From Amarolinea aalborgensis (GTDB taxonomy: Bacteria > Chloroflexota > Anaerolineae > SSC4 > Amarolineaceae): 64,000 bases of DNA. The DNA lies in NCBI RefSeq assembly GCF_900491745.1, contig NZ_UETR01000001.1:588832-652831 (forward strand), read 5' to 3'. The position numbers and the translations under genes are program-made. Positions 20,642 to 30,017 of the stretch are shown here, in pieces. The notes beneath the pieces were generated by a model. The model was not told where the DNA came from and searched no databases. It saw only the letters and a program-made list of their open reading frames with translations. Position 1 is the stretch's first letter, and each line of letters opens with the position of its first letter.

Positions 20642-21961
20642 CTAAGCGCCGTGCGCCGCCGCGGTGGCGCGGCCGCGCTCTTCGTTGACAAAACGCAGGA
20701 CAAAGAGGCCGGCGGCCAGGAAAACCGCGATGGACAGAATGGCAATGCGCTGACCCATCTGTTCCGCGCTGGTCACGGCAACGCCCTGCCGCTCATACCA
20801 GAGCGCGGCTTCGGCCGCCAGCCAGCCGTAGACGGCCGGCCCGATGAAGGACGAGGTGCGGCCGACAATCGAAAAGAAGCCGTAGAACTCGCCGCTCTGG
20901 GCCGGGGGCGTCAGCACGCCAACCATCGTGCGGCTGACCGACTGCACGCCAGCCATGGCGATGCCGGCAAATGCGCCGATGACCAGGAAGCCCGTCTGCG
21001 TCTGGTTGAAATAAAGCCAGATGACGATCAGAATCATCATGATGATGGACAGGGTCAGCGTGCGCTTACAGCCGTAGCGGTCAGCCAGGATGCCGAAGAT
21101 GTACGCGCCGATGACGTTGGTGATTTGCACGATGATGACAAAGACGATGAGCATGGTTTGGTTCATGCCGAAGAGAACCGCGCCAATGATGGCGGCAAAG
21201 TCGAGCGCCATGATGATGCCGTCATCGTACAGCAGCACCGCCAGCATGAACTTGAGGAACTCGCGAAACTGGCGCGCGGTGCGGATGGTGCGCTGCAACT
21301 GGTGCAGGGCCATGCTGAAGTAAGTTTCGCCGGCGGGGAGCGGCTGCGCCGTGCCGCGCTCGCGCAGCCACAGGAAAATGGGCACGGCGAAGAGCGCGAA
21401 GAAAAGCCCAGTGATGACCAGGGAGACGCGCACGATGAAAGCGCCTTTGATGAACACGATCAGGGGTAGGATGATGAGCAGGATGACGACGCCGCCTGCG
21501 GAGCCGATCGCCCAGCCGGTGCCAGAGATGCGGCCAATTTCGGCCGGCGCTGCGATTTCGGTCAACAGCGCGTTGTAGAAGACCTGCGCGCTGCGGTAGC
21601 CGATTTCCGCCAGGATGAAGAAAACCATGCCCATGAGGATGTCGCCCTTCTGCACGAAGAAGAGCAGACTGGTGAACGCGCACGCGATGGAGGTGAAGAT
21701 GAACAAGAAGCGCTTCTTGCTGGCGGAGAAATCGGCGATTGCGCCGAAAATGGGCGAGAGCACGGCGACGACGATCATGGCGACGGAGATGGAAAGACCC
21801 CACAGTCGCGACCCCTCGGCGCCGCCCACGACTTCGTTCTTGAAGTAGGCGGAGTAGACGGCCAACAGAACCACGGCGGCGTACGACGAGTTGGCGAAGT
21901 CGTACAGGTACCAGGCCCAGCGTTCGCGGCTGGTGGACAACGGTTTGCTCACAGCACTCAT
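20642..21961 (-). CDS. MFS transporter of the UMF1/Atg22 type
   Basis: The 439-residue protein has about 12 hydrophobic spans. RERWAWYLYDFANSSYAAVVL near residues 11-30 is the hallmark opening of UMF1-family (Atg22-like) permeases, and SPIFGAIADFSASKKRFL near 65-85 is the MFS loop 2-3 motif. A charged cytoplasmic loop near 200-240 separates the halves, and GILADRYGCKRTL near 290 repeats the motif in the second half. Substrate is unknown; fungal Atg22 exports amino acids, but bacterial members are uncharacterised. The ATG at 21961 has AAAGGAG eight bases upstream, while the in-frame TTG at 21967 is too close. It precedes the ThDP gene on the same strand. Confidence 0.88.
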   Translation of the reverse strand: MSAVSKPLSTSRERWAWYLYDFANSSYAAVVLLAVYSAYFKNEVVGGAEGSRLWGLSISVAMIVVAVLSPIFGAIADFSASKKRFLFIFTSIACAFTSLLFFVQKGDILMGMVFFILAEIGYRSAQVFYNALLTEIAAPAEIGRISGTGWAIGSAGGVVILLIILPLIVFIKGAFIVRVSLVITGLFFALFAVPIFLWLRERGTAQPLPAGETYFSMALHQLQRTIRTARQFREFLKFMLAVLLYDDGIIMALDFAAIIGAVLFGMNQTMLIVFVIIVQITNVIGAYIFGILADRYGCKRTLTLSIIMMILIVIWLYFNQTQTGFLVIGAFAGIAMAGVQSVSRTMVGVLTPPAQSGEFYGFFSIVGRTSSFIGPAVYGWLAAEAALWYERQGVAVTSAEQMGQRIAILSIAVFLAAGLFVLRFVNEERGRATAAAHGA

Positions 21962-22019
21962 CAGCAAAGCTCCTTTCTACTCGACGGCTCTTGTTGCACA
22001 GACAATCCAGCGCATTGCG

Positions 22020-23243
22020 TTATGGCGCGGCCGTTGCCAGCTCCTCGAACGCAACCTTGATCGAACGCGCCTGGCGTTTATCCACGGCCGTGGCAAATGC
22101 CTGGCGGAAGGCGTGGAGGGGGAAGCGGTGCGTCAACAGGGGATCGGTGCGCAGGCGGCCGCTCTGCATCCAGCGCAGCGCCAGCTCAAAGGTGGAGATC
22201 TCTTCGCCCTGCCAGACGACGATGTCATGCCCCACCGCGCCCAGGAGATTCACTTCCTGGTGCCAGACCGGGGTCAGGTCCACCCGCATGCGGTGCAGAT
22301 TGACGCCAACCAACACCACCGTGCCGCGGGCCTGGGTCCAACGCAGGGCATTCGTGAGCGTGGCGGGAATGCCGACGACATCGAAGACCGTGTCGAAACC
22401 GCCCATCAGCATGCGGTTGCCGCCGCGGCCGTGATACAGACGCGCGCCGGTGAGGGCTGCGGCCTCAGCGTAACCATCGGCATGCGCCAGGAAAACGTGA
22501 TCCACGCCGCATGCGCGCGCCAGGTCAGCCTGCCAGGGAAACTCGGCCACGGCGCTGATCTTGGCTTGCGCTTGCACGGCGCGTAAGACCTGGATGAGCA
22601 GGAAGCCAATCGTGCCGACGCCGAGCACCAGCACATGCTGACCAGGTTGGGGCAGGCAGCGCCAGGCCGCGTGGATGGCCACGGCGGCCGGCTCGGTGAA
22701 GATGGCTTGCTCATCGCGCACTGCGTCTGGGACGCGGACCAGGGTGCTGGCTGGGGTGATGAAGGTGTCGCCGAAGCCGCCGCCGATAGGATGATGGCTG
22801 CGCGGCTCGGACGCTCGCATACACAGCACGCGGTGCCCCCGCGCGCACGCTGGACAGCGATCAGCCAGGCCGCGGGCCGCGCAATCATCCGCGCGTCCCC
22901 AGCGCACCACGCGGTCGCCCGGACGCCATGCGGTCTGGGCTGGACCGGCTTCGATGACATCGCCGACCATTTCGTGGCCCAGGTAAATGCGGCGGTGCGA
23001 GGGCAGCGCCACGGGCGCGACGTCGAGGCTGGCGTCGAGGAAAATCTGGTGCAGGTCGCTGCCGCAAATGCCGCACAAGCGATTGCGCACACGCACCCAG
23101 TCGGGCTGGGGCAAGGGAGGATCAGGTAGGGTGAGCAGGCGTAGGGGAGCGGTGGGGGCAAAGTAGGCGGCAGGCGTCAGGCGGCTCAGCACACGCGTGA
23201 GCGCGATCTTCGAGACATCCATGTCTACCACCATTGTTTGCAT
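22020..23243 (-). CDS. Zinc-dependent medium-chain alcohol dehydrogenase
   Basis: The 407-residue protein is an MDR-type dehydrogenase. Catalytic zinc residues: CGICGSD near residue 57-63 and GHE near 89. RCPACARGHRVLC near 128-141 could be a reduced form of the structural zinc lobe. The Rossmann nucleotide motif is VLVLGVGTIGFLL near 203. ELALRWMQSGRL near 350 is typical of threonine/polyol dehydrogenases. The substrate is not assignable. Several in-frame ATG codons lie at the 5' end (residues 1, 4 and 8), and conserved sequence begins about residue 30. It is the first gene of a minus-strand cluster with the MFS, ThDP and SDR genes. Confidence 0.86.
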   Translation of the reverse strand: MQTMVVDMDVSKIALTRVLSRLTPAAYFAPTAPLRLLTLPDPPLPQPDWVRVRNRLCGICGSDLHQIFLDASLDVAPVALPSHRRIYLGHEMVGDVIEAGPAQTAWRPGDRVVRWGRADDCAARGLADRCPACARGHRVLCMRASEPRSHHPIGGGFGDTFITPASTLVRVPDAVRDEQAIFTEPAAVAIHAAWRCLPQPGQHVLVLGVGTIGFLLIQVLRAVQAQAKISAVAEFPWQADLARACGVDHVFLAHADGYAEAAALTGARLYHGRGGNRMLMGGFDTVFDVVGIPATLTNALRWTQARGTVVLVGVNLHRMRVDLTPVWHQEVNLLGAVGHDIVVWQGEEISTFELALRWMQSGRLRTDPLLTHRFPLHAFRQAFATAVDKRQARSIKVAFEELATAAP

Positions 23244-23280
23244 GGCTGCGCCTTCGCCTTAAACGCTGTTGCAAGGGAGT

Positions 23281-23424
23281 GATCGAAATCGCGCCTGAGG
23301 GGCGCACCGCCGGGGGGTCAACCTGCTTGGACGCGAGGCCGGTCAGCGCAGGCTGACGGCTCGACTGAGCTCGCCGAAGTCCTGGCGGCGGAACGCCCTT
23401 GCGCCCCGAATTCATTCGGCGGCG
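23281..23424 (+). repeat. Dispersed repeat GATYGAAATCGCGCC...GAATTCATTCGGCGG, copy 1
   Basis: Begins GATCGAAATCGCGCCTGAGG and ends CCCCGAATTCATTCGGCGGC. A shorter copy in the same orientation lies at 36289-36410. It fills the space upstream of the alcohol dehydrogenase start. Confidence 0.8.
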
Positions 23425-23547
23425 GCTGCAGTCGGCGCAGGATGCCTGAGCAGCCACACAAGATGAACGACACGCAAGCTCGATCTGATGGGCTACATCA
23501 GTTTACCATGAAATCGGGCAGACCGCTACTTTGTGCGGCCAGACGCA

Positions 23548-23576
23548 TTGACAAAAGCGTTTGTAGGGCGTATCAT
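23548..23576 (+). promoter_or_regulatory. Sigma70-type promoter of the AspT-like exchanger
   Basis: TTGACA at 23548-23553 and TATCAT at 23571-23576 with a 17-bp spacer, 40 bp before the start codon. Confidence 0.7.
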
Positions 23577-23615
23577 GTTCTCTGCACGTGTCATTCTTCA
23601 CACAGGTTGGGTCTT

Positions 23616-25262
23616 ATGATTGATATTCTACTTGCCAATCCTCTACTCTTGCTTTTCCTGGTTGGCGCCATTGGTTATGCCCTGGGCAGCATCAAGATCG
23701 GCGGCAGCAGCCTGGGCGTGGCCGCGGTGCTGTTCGTTGGCCTGGCGTTCGGCGCGCTGCACCCAGACATGAAGCTGCCCGAGTTGGTGTACCAATTGGG
23801 GCTCGTGGTCTTTGTCTACACCGTGGGACTGAGCAGCGGCCGTCAATTCTTTGCCTCGTTTCGCCGCCGCGGCCTGCGCGACAATCTGTTCATCCTGGGT
23901 ATGTTGATCCTCGCCACCATCCTGGTGATGGTGGTCGGCAGTGCGCTGCGGCTGACCCCGGCCGTGATCTCCGGCATGTTCACCGGTGGGTTCACCAACA
24001 CGGCCGCGCTGGCTGCTTCACTCGAATATATCAAGAGCGCGGCGTCCCCGGCGGTGGTGCAGCAGATCCTGGCTGAGCCAGTCGTCGGCTTTTCAATTAC
24101 CTATCCGATGGGTGTCATTGGCGTCATTCTCGTCATTGCCATCATGCAGCGTGTGTGGAAGATTGACTATGTGGCCGAGGCCAGCCGGGTGCGCGATGTG
24201 GCTGCCACCAGCCGTCGGCTGTCCAACCGTACGATCCAGGTGACGCAAGAGGCTGCAATTGGCGCCACGATCGCCGAACTGCAGCAGCGCCACCATTGGG
24301 ATGTCGTGTTTGGACGGCTGCGGCGTGGGGGAAAATTGGCCATTGCCGCATCGGACGCTCCCTTGCAGCGCGACGACCTGGTCAGCATCGTAGGCACGAC
24401 CGAGGAATTGGACAAGGTGGCCGCGGCTCTTGGCCCGGTCAGCGAGGAGCATCTGGAGCTTGACCGCGGCGAATATGACTTTCGGCGCATCTTCGTTTCC
24501 AAGCCGCACGTCGCCGGTCAGCGCCTGCGTGATCTCAACCTGCCGCAGCAGTTTGGCGCCGTGGTGACGCGCGTGCGCCGCGGCGACCTTGAACTGCTGG
24601 CCCAGGATGACCTGGTTCTGGAACTGGGCGATCGCGTGCGCGTCGTGGTGCGCCGCGAGAACATGGAAGCGATCAGTAAGTTCTTTGGCGATTCGTACAA
24701 AGCCCTGAGCGAGATTGAGATTTTGCCCTTCAACCTGGGCCTGGCGCTCGGAATTTTGCTCGGCATGCTTCCCATTCCACTGCCCGGCGGCGTGACCTTA
24801 CGCTTGGGCATTGCCGGCGGTCCGCTGATTGCCGCGCTGATCCTGGGCGCGATTGACCACACCGGCCCGCTGGTCTGGAACCTCTCCTACAACGCCAACC
24901 TGACCCTTCGCCAACTCGGCCTGGTGCTCTTTCTAGCCGGCGTCGGCACCCGTTCCGGCTATGCCTTCGTCAGCACCATGCAGCAGGGCGGCGGCCTGAC
25001 GATCTTCATCGCCGGCGCCTTGCTCACCATGCTGATTGCTTTCCTCACGCTGTGGATTGGCCGCACCGTTTTCAAGATTCCAATGGGGCTGCTGATCGGT
25101 ATGGCAGCCGGGCTGCAAACGCAGCCGGCGGCCCTCGGTTTTGCCCAGCAGCAGTCGGGCGATGAGCTGCCGAACATCGGCTACGCTGCGGTCTACCCGA
25201 TTGCGTTGATTAGCAAGATCTTACTGGTGCAATTGATCCTGGCCGTGCTGATGCGCGCCTGA
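23616..25262 (+). CDS. AspT/YidE-type exchanger with central TrkA-C domains
   Basis: The 548-residue membrane protein from ATG 23616 belongs to the aspartate:alanine exchanger family. An N-terminal block of about five spans (residues 5-175) and a C-terminal block (about 380-545) are internal duplicates: GYALGSIKIGGSSLGVAAVLFVG-like start and LRLGIAGGPLIAALILG in the second half. Between them lie two TrkA-C (RCK_C) domains near 205-285 and 290-370, which in other transporters bind small ligands. GGFTNTAALA near 125 and LQTQPAALGFA near 505 are the paired substrate-site motifs. The frame is open upstream to 23442, but the promoter supports the chosen start. Substrate unknown. Confidence 0.88.
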   Translation: MIDILLANPLLLLFLVGAIGYALGSIKIGGSSLGVAAVLFVGLAFGALHPDMKLPELVYQLGLVVFVYTVGLSSGRQFFASFRRRGLRDNLFILGMLILATILVMVVGSALRLTPAVISGMFTGGFTNTAALAASLEYIKSAASPAVVQQILAEPVVGFSITYPMGVIGVILVIAIMQRVWKIDYVAEASRVRDVAATSRRLSNRTIQVTQEAAIGATIAELQQRHHWDVVFGRLRRGGKLAIAASDAPLQRDDLVSIVGTTEELDKVAAALGPVSEEHLELDRGEYDFRRIFVSKPHVAGQRLRDLNLPQQFGAVVTRVRRGDLELLAQDDLVLELGDRVRVVVRRENMEAISKFFGDSYKALSEIEILPFNLGLALGILLGMLPIPLPGGVTLRLGIAGGPLIAALILGAIDHTGPLVWNLSYNANLTLRQLGLVLFLAGVGTRSGYAFVSTMQQGGGLTIFIAGALLTMLIAFLTLWIGRTVFKIPMGLLIGMAAGLQTQPAALGFAQQQSGDELPNIGYAAVYPIALISKILLVQLILAVLMRA

Positions 25263-25276
25263 CCTGTGAATGGTCC

Positions 25277-25340
25277 GATGGCTCACACAAAGACACCAAG
25301 ACGCCAAGAAGCTCCCGACACCTTTGTGCCTTTGTGTGAG
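25277..25340 (+). repeat. Dispersed palindromic repeat, copy 2
   Basis: Starts GATGGCTCACACAAAGACAC and ends CCTTTGTGCCTTTGTGTGAG. The arms can form a long imperfect hairpin just past the exchanger gene. Confidence 0.8.
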
Positions 25341-25413
25341 TACCGATCTGAAAGTAAGCCGCGGATGAACACGGATCGCCATAAATGGTCTGCATTCATT
25401 CGCGGTTGCGCGC

Positions 25414-26385
25414 TCAGCGCATGGGCAACTGGCTGGCTTGGTTCCGTGCGCCAGCCACAACAGCTTGCGCAAACACCTCGGCCGCCAGCGCGCCCACCAG
25501 ATTGACATCCGCCGCCATGTCGCCGGCGGCCAGCGCGAAAATCGTATCGCCATCGAACATCGTATGCGCCGGGCGAATGCTGCGCGCCAGGCCGTCGTGC
25601 GCCATCTGCGCGACCTTGTTCACCTGCTCCTTGCTCAGGCGGGCGTTCGTTGCCACGACGCCGATCACCGTGTTGTGGGCAAAAGGCGTCGAGCCAACAG
25701 CCGGCCCCACGGCGGAATTGGCGGCAAGCTGCATCAGCGCCAGGGTGTCGCCGCTGCGTCCGGCCGCCGGCGGCTGGACGCCCGCCACGATCTGGCCGGT
25801 CGCTGGATCTACGACGTCGCCAAACGGATTGACCGCCGCCAGCGCGCCGACGACCAGACCATTGTCCAGGGTTACGCTGACGCTTCCTAACCCGGTGCGT
25901 GTGGCGTGCGCCATGCCCGCGATCTTGCCCGCGGTGGCGCCAATGCCCACGCCGACGCGCCCTTGCACCACCGGCGCATCCGTCGCCTGCAGGCACGCTT
26001 CATACCCCATCTCCGCGTCGGGCCGCACGTCTGCGCGGCCGATTCCCAAATCAAACAGTACAGCGGCAGCCACGATGGGCACGCGCGCCACCGGCGTTTC
26101 GAAGCCGACCCCGCGGCCGGCCAGGTACCGCATCACTCCGCTGGCCGCATCCAGCCCAAAGGCCGAGCCGCCGGCCAGGACAATCGCATGCACCTGCTCC
26201 ACCAGGTGCATAGGGCGCAGCAGATCCGTCTCGCGCGTGCCCGGCGCACCTCCGCGCTGATCCACGCCGCCCACCGCGCCTGCTTCACACAGAATGACCG
26301 TGCAGCCGGTCAATGCCTCCGCGTCATGGGCATGGCCCACGCGCAGCCCGGCCACTGCGGTCAGCGTCTCGTTGATTCTGTTCAT
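25414..26385 (-). CDS. P1-family (DmpA-like) peptidase
   Basis: The 323-residue protein from ATG 26385 (GGAGGAAA nearby) is an N-terminal-nucleophile peptidase of family P1/S58. Members cut their own chain and release N-terminal residues from peptides or beta-peptides. Diagnostic blocks: LRVGHAHDAEALTGCTVI near 14-31, VLAGGSAFGLDAASGVM near 69-86, GRVGVGIGATAGKI near 142, and TPFAHNTVIGVVATNARL near 240. Self-cleavage would be expected before the Thr of HNTVIG (inferred by family comparison). No signal peptide is present. It stands alone, convergent with the exchanger gene. The longer open frame upstream is not supported. Confidence 0.88.
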   Translation of the reverse strand: MNRINETLTAVAGLRVGHAHDAEALTGCTVILCEAGAVGGVDQRGGAPGTRETDLLRPMHLVEQVHAIVLAGGSAFGLDAASGVMRYLAGRGVGFETPVARVPIVAAAVLFDLGIGRADVRPDAEMGYEACLQATDAPVVQGRVGVGIGATAGKIAGMAHATRTGLGSVSVTLDNGLVVGALAAVNPFGDVVDPATGQIVAGVQPPAAGRSGDTLALMQLAANSAVGPAVGSTPFAHNTVIGVVATNARLSKEQVNKVAQMAHDGLARSIRPAHTMFDGDTIFALAAGDMAADVNLVGALAAEVFAQAVVAGARNQASQLPMR

Positions 26386-26595
26386 CGGCGTTTCCTCCCT
26401 CGGTTCACTCTGCGCCCAAGCCGCCCTATCGGCAGCGTCATAAGCCTCATCAATCGGTTGTTCTCCATTCCCGCTTAACAAGAGATCGGAAAGAACGGGA
26501 AGTTCTTTCTTGACACATCCGTACCATACCGCAAAAAACTCCACATGAAAAATCCTCCCCCTGCAATCTGCCATCTCCAATCTCCAATCATCCTC

Positions 26596-26625
26596 TGGAC
26601 AGGATGCGAAGCCGGATGTTATAAT
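26596..26625 (+). promoter_or_regulatory. Promoter that would give a leaderless mRNA for the histidine kinase
   Basis: TGGACA at 26596-26601 and TATAAT at 26620-26625 with an 18-bp spacer. Transcription seven bases after the -10 box would begin at 26632, the A of the start codon. Confidence 0.6.
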
Positions 26626-26631
26626 CACCCC

Positions 26632-28725
26632 ATGCAACGCCTACTTGCCCACTATGACCGCCTGCCCGTCCAGCTCATTCTGAGTTTCGTGGGGCTGGCG
26701 CTGTTGATCAACCTGGCGGTTGGTCTGCCAGCCCTGTGGCTCATCCGCGGCCAACTGGAACGCCAGGCGTGGACCCAGGTGGAGCAAGGGCGTCAGGCCA
26801 CCCAGGCGCTCTACGCGGCGCGCCAGACCGAAGTCCATAACCTGGCCCTCCTGACTGCGCAGCGCCCCACCTTGCGTGGCCTGCTGGCGTCGGCCGACCG
26901 CGCCGCGCTGACCGATTACCTGCGCACGCTGCAGACCGGCGCGGACCTCGATGTCCTATTGGTGTGTACGGCCGCGGGCCGCCCCCTGGCCCAGGTTGGC
27001 GACCCGCTGCCGCCAGACGCCTGCCAGGCGCCCCGCGACGGCTGGTTGGCCCTCACGGCCGATGGCAACCAGGCCCTGTGGCTGCTCGACACCCAACCTG
27101 TCGAGGGCCTTCCCGATGCCGCGCCGCCGCAGGTGATCGTCGGAGTACGCCTATCCGCAGCCTTCGCTGCGCAGCTGCGCGATCAGACCGGTCTGGAGCA
27201 CACGCTGCTGTGGGCCGCGCGACCGCTGGTCAGCACGCTGCCTGGCGACGCTGCGGGCTGGGCCGCCATCGCCCGCGGCGCCGCGACCAGCGGCGCGGCC
27301 GCGTCACGCACGACCTTCGATTGGGCCAACCGCCATTTCTACGCGGAGCGCCTGCCGTTGAGCGCGGACGCGAACACCGGCCTGACAGCCGAGGTGGCGC
27401 TCGACGTGACGGGCCTGGTGACGACCCAACAACGGCTGGCGCGCACGCTTCTGGGCGGCATTCTGGCGGTGGCGCTCATTGGTTCGCTGCTGGGCGCGAT
27501 CGTGGCCCGGCGCATCAGCCGGCCGTTGGTGCGCCTGGCCGACGCGGCGGCCGCTTTGAGCCAGGGCACGCTGGATCAATCCCTGGCCGCGGATATGCGC
27601 GTGCGCGAAGTCGCGCAGGTGGCGCAGGCGTTGGAAACGTCCGGCCGCGAGCTGCAGCACACCCTGGCGGATCTACGCCAGGAGAAGGCCTGGCGCGATA
27701 ACCTGCTGGAAGCGATTGTCGAGGGCATCGTCACGTTGGATGGACGCGGACGCATCATTTTCTTCAGCCCCGGCGCAGAGCGCATCAGCGGCTGGTCGCG
27801 TTACGATGTGGAAGGCCGCGCGTGCGATGACGTGTTTCGCCTGGCGGAAAGCAGCACCCCATTCACGCGCGCGATCCCCGCGCCTGGGCAGCGCATCAAA
27901 CTCAACGTGCGCCTGGCCAATGAGCGCACGGCCACCCTGAGTGTGACCGGCGCGCGGCTGGCGCCGCCGGAGTCAGGCGCCGCGCGCGTGGCGCTGGTAT
28001 TCCGTGACATCAGCGATGAGGAGGCCATGCACCGCCTGCTCGGCCATTTCCTGGCGAACATTGCGCACGAATTCCGCACGCCGCTGGCCGCTCTCACCGC
28101 GTCCATCGAGCTGCTGCTCGATCAGGCGCCTGATCTGAGCGCAGCCGAGCTGCAGGAACTGCTCAACGCCCTGCACCTGGGCAGCCTGGCGCTGCAAGCC
28201 CTGGTGGACAACCTGTTGGAGGGCGCCAGCATCGAGGCCGGGCGCTTCCGGGTCTATCCACATCCCACCGATCTGTCCGCAATCGTCGCTGAGGCCGCGC
28301 AATGGATGCAGCCGCTGCTGGAAAAGCGCCAGCAGCGCCTCGAGGTGATCCCTGCAGTCAGTCCGCTGACCGTCCGCGCCGATGCCAAACGCACCGTGCA
28401 GGCTCTGGTCAATCTGCTCTCCAACGCCAGCAAATACAGTCCAGAGGCCAGCACGATCACGATTCGTGTGGAGGATGCTGGCGAGTACGCGCGCCTCAGC
28501 GTGTGCGACCAGGGGCCGGGCATCCCTGCCGACCAGGTGCAAGATGTCTTTCGCCGTTTCCAGCGCAGCGACAATGAGGCTGAGCCTGCGCAGTACGGCG
28601 TGGGCTTGGGGCTTTCCCTGGTCAAGGCCATCATCGAAGCACAAGGCGGCCAGGTTGGCGTGGAAAACCAGGCCGCCGGCGGCGCAGCTTTTTGGATCAG
28701 TATCCCCATCGCCGGTCAAACCTGA
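26632..28725 (+). CDS. Membrane sensor histidine kinase with HAMP and PAS domains
   Basis: The 697-residue kinase starts with a transmembrane helix near residues 12-38, an external sensing region to about 270, a second helix near 275-300 (LLGGILAVALIGSLLGAIVA), and a HAMP domain (ISRPLVRLADAAAAL) near 300-350. A PAS domain follows near 360-470 (AIVEGIVTLDGRGRIIFFSPGAERISGW). The HisKA phospho-acceptor is in HEFRTPLAAL near 480. The ATPase N box (LVNLLSNASKYS) is near 600, then DQGPGIP and GLGLSLVKAII. It overlaps the response regulator start by one base (TGATG). The signal is unknown. Confidence 0.92.
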   Translation: MQRLLAHYDRLPVQLILSFVGLALLINLAVGLPALWLIRGQLERQAWTQVEQGRQATQALYAARQTEVHNLALLTAQRPTLRGLLASADRAALTDYLRTLQTGADLDVLLVCTAAGRPLAQVGDPLPPDACQAPRDGWLALTADGNQALWLLDTQPVEGLPDAAPPQVIVGVRLSAAFAAQLRDQTGLEHTLLWAARPLVSTLPGDAAGWAAIARGAATSGAAASRTTFDWANRHFYAERLPLSADANTGLTAEVALDVTGLVTTQQRLARTLLGGILAVALIGSLLGAIVARRISRPLVRLADAAAALSQGTLDQSLAADMRVREVAQVAQALETSGRELQHTLADLRQEKAWRDNLLEAIVEGIVTLDGRGRIIFFSPGAERISGWSRYDVEGRACDDVFRLAESSTPFTRAIPAPGQRIKLNVRLANERTATLSVTGARLAPPESGAARVALVFRDISDEEAMHRLLGHFLANIAHEFRTPLAALTASIELLLDQAPDLSAAELQELLNALHLGSLALQALVDNLLEGASIEAGRFRVYPHPTDLSAIVAEAAQWMQPLLEKRQQRLEVIPAVSPLTVRADAKRTVQALVNLLSNASKYSPEASTITIRVEDAGEYARLSVCDQGPGIPADQVQDVFRRFQRSDNEAEPAQYGVGLGLSLVKAIIEAQGGQVGVENQAAGGAAFWISIPIAGQT

Positions 28726-29402
28726 TGAAAGCGCTGATCGTGGATGATGATCGCGTCCTGGCCGACCTGACGGCCTTTGCCCTGCGTCGCGCCGGCTTCG
28801 ATGTCATCCAGGCTTTCGACGGGGAGGTCGCGCTGCGTCGTTGGGAGGCAGAGCAACCTGATTTGATCATCCTGGATGTCAACCTGCCCAGGGTGGACGG
28901 CTTCACCGTCTGCCGGCGCATCCGCGCCGTGGCCGCGACGCCCATCATCATGCTGACCGTGCGCGACAAGGAAGATGACATCGTCCGCGGCCTTAACCTG
29001 GGCGCGGATGATTACATGGCCAAGCCGTTCAGCCCCCGCCAACTGGTGGCGCGCAGCCTGACCGTGCTGCGCCGCGCGGGCAAAACGCTGGCGCCGGCTG
29101 TGCGTCAAGCGGGCAGCCTCTCCTTTGACAGCAGTCGGCGGGAAGTGCGCCGCGACGACGGCGCACCAGTCACGCTTACGCCCCTCGAAGGCCGTCTTCT
29201 CGATCTGCTGATGACCAACGCCGGACAGATTCTGCCCAGCGAGACGATCATTGACCAGGTCTGGGGTCCGGAAGGCGGCGACCGCGACATGCTGCGCCAA
29301 CTGGTGCGCCGCCTGCGCGCGCGCATCGAGCCAGACCCCGCCCACCCCACCCTCATCGAAACCATCCCCGGCCTCGGCTACGGCCTCAAGACCAACACCT
29401 AA
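28725..29402 (+). CDS. OmpR/PhoB-family response regulator
   Basis: The 225-residue protein is the cognate partner of the preceding kinase. The receiver domain occupies 1-120, with acidic residues VDDD near 6-9, the phospho-acceptor Asp in LIILDVNLP near 51, T in MLTVRD near 79, and K in MAKPF near 101. The winged-helix DNA-binding domain (130-222) has LTPLEGRLLDLLMTNAGQILP, LRQLVRRLRARIE and IETIPGLGYGL. The ATG lies in TGATG with the kinase stop, so translation is coupled. Targets are unknown. Four direct repeats before the sulfate-transporter operon at 32.3 kb have the roughly 11-bp spacing that OmpR-type regulators use. Confidence 0.93.
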   Translation: MKALIVDDDRVLADLTAFALRRAGFDVIQAFDGEVALRRWEAEQPDLIILDVNLPRVDGFTVCRRIRAVAATPIIMLTVRDKEDDIVRGLNLGADDYMAKPFSPRQLVARSLTVLRRAGKTLAPAVRQAGSLSFDSSRREVRRDDGAPVTLTPLEGRLLDLLMTNAGQILPSETIIDQVWGPEGGDRDMLRQLVRRLRARIEPDPAHPTLIETIPGLGYGLKTNT

Positions 29403-29408
29403 ACTCAT

Positions 29409-30017
29409 CCCCTCGCAGGGCTGCGACAGAACGGCAACCTCAGAGGCGCGCAACGCGCTCACAAGCCAACGCAGTGATGTCCACTGGCCCCTGCGAGGGT
29501 TGGCAGGGGAGAAATCGGCCAACCTTGCGCAGGCTCGCCGGGGAAGGAGCTTGCGCCGGCGAGGACGTCGCCGGTTTGCCCGCCGTAGGAGCGCGCAGCC
29601 AGGGGGTCCGGCCTCCTGGCCGGACAACGTCGTCACAGAAAAGCGAACGCTGCGGCTGACGACGTTGTCACGCCGGAGGCGTGACCTACGAGGGAAGCCA
29701 GCCTGCGCAAGGGGATGCCCCTCGCAGGGCTGCGGCGCGATGACGCACTCAGAGGTGCATGGCGCTCTCACAAGTCAACGCTGTGATGTTCCGTGACCCC
29801 TGCGAGGGTTGCCAGCCGCGGCCGCCCAACCTTGCGCAGGCCTGCCGGGTAAGGATCCCGTGTCGATGAGGGCGATCTTGGCTTGCTCGGCACTGGATGG
29901 AGCAGCCAGCCTGCGCAAGGGGATGTCGCCCCCTCGCAGGGCTGCGGCAAGATGACGACCTCAGATGCGGGCGACGCGGCCACAAGCAATGCGCTGATGT
30001 TCCGTGACCCCTGCGCG
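29409..30017 (+). repeat. Array of three composite inverted-repeat units (family C)
   Basis: Each unit is built as GCCTGCGCAAGG, CCCTCGCAGGGCTGCG, a variable centre, CCCTGCGAGGGTTGGCAG, CCTTGCGCAGGC. Unit A (29409-29534) lacks the outer left arm and is followed by a GTCACGCCGGAGGCGTGAC module near 29669. Unit B (29701-29842) is complete. Unit C (29909-30017) lacks the right arm. The stretch has no gene and fills the space after the response regulator. Confidence 0.8.

Noticed and set aside
18512..21469. 985-codon plus-strand frame
   Set aside because: It runs antisense across SDR, ThDP and MFS genes and over the repeat between them. The composition (His, Arg, Gly, Asp) is that of a GC-rich shadow.
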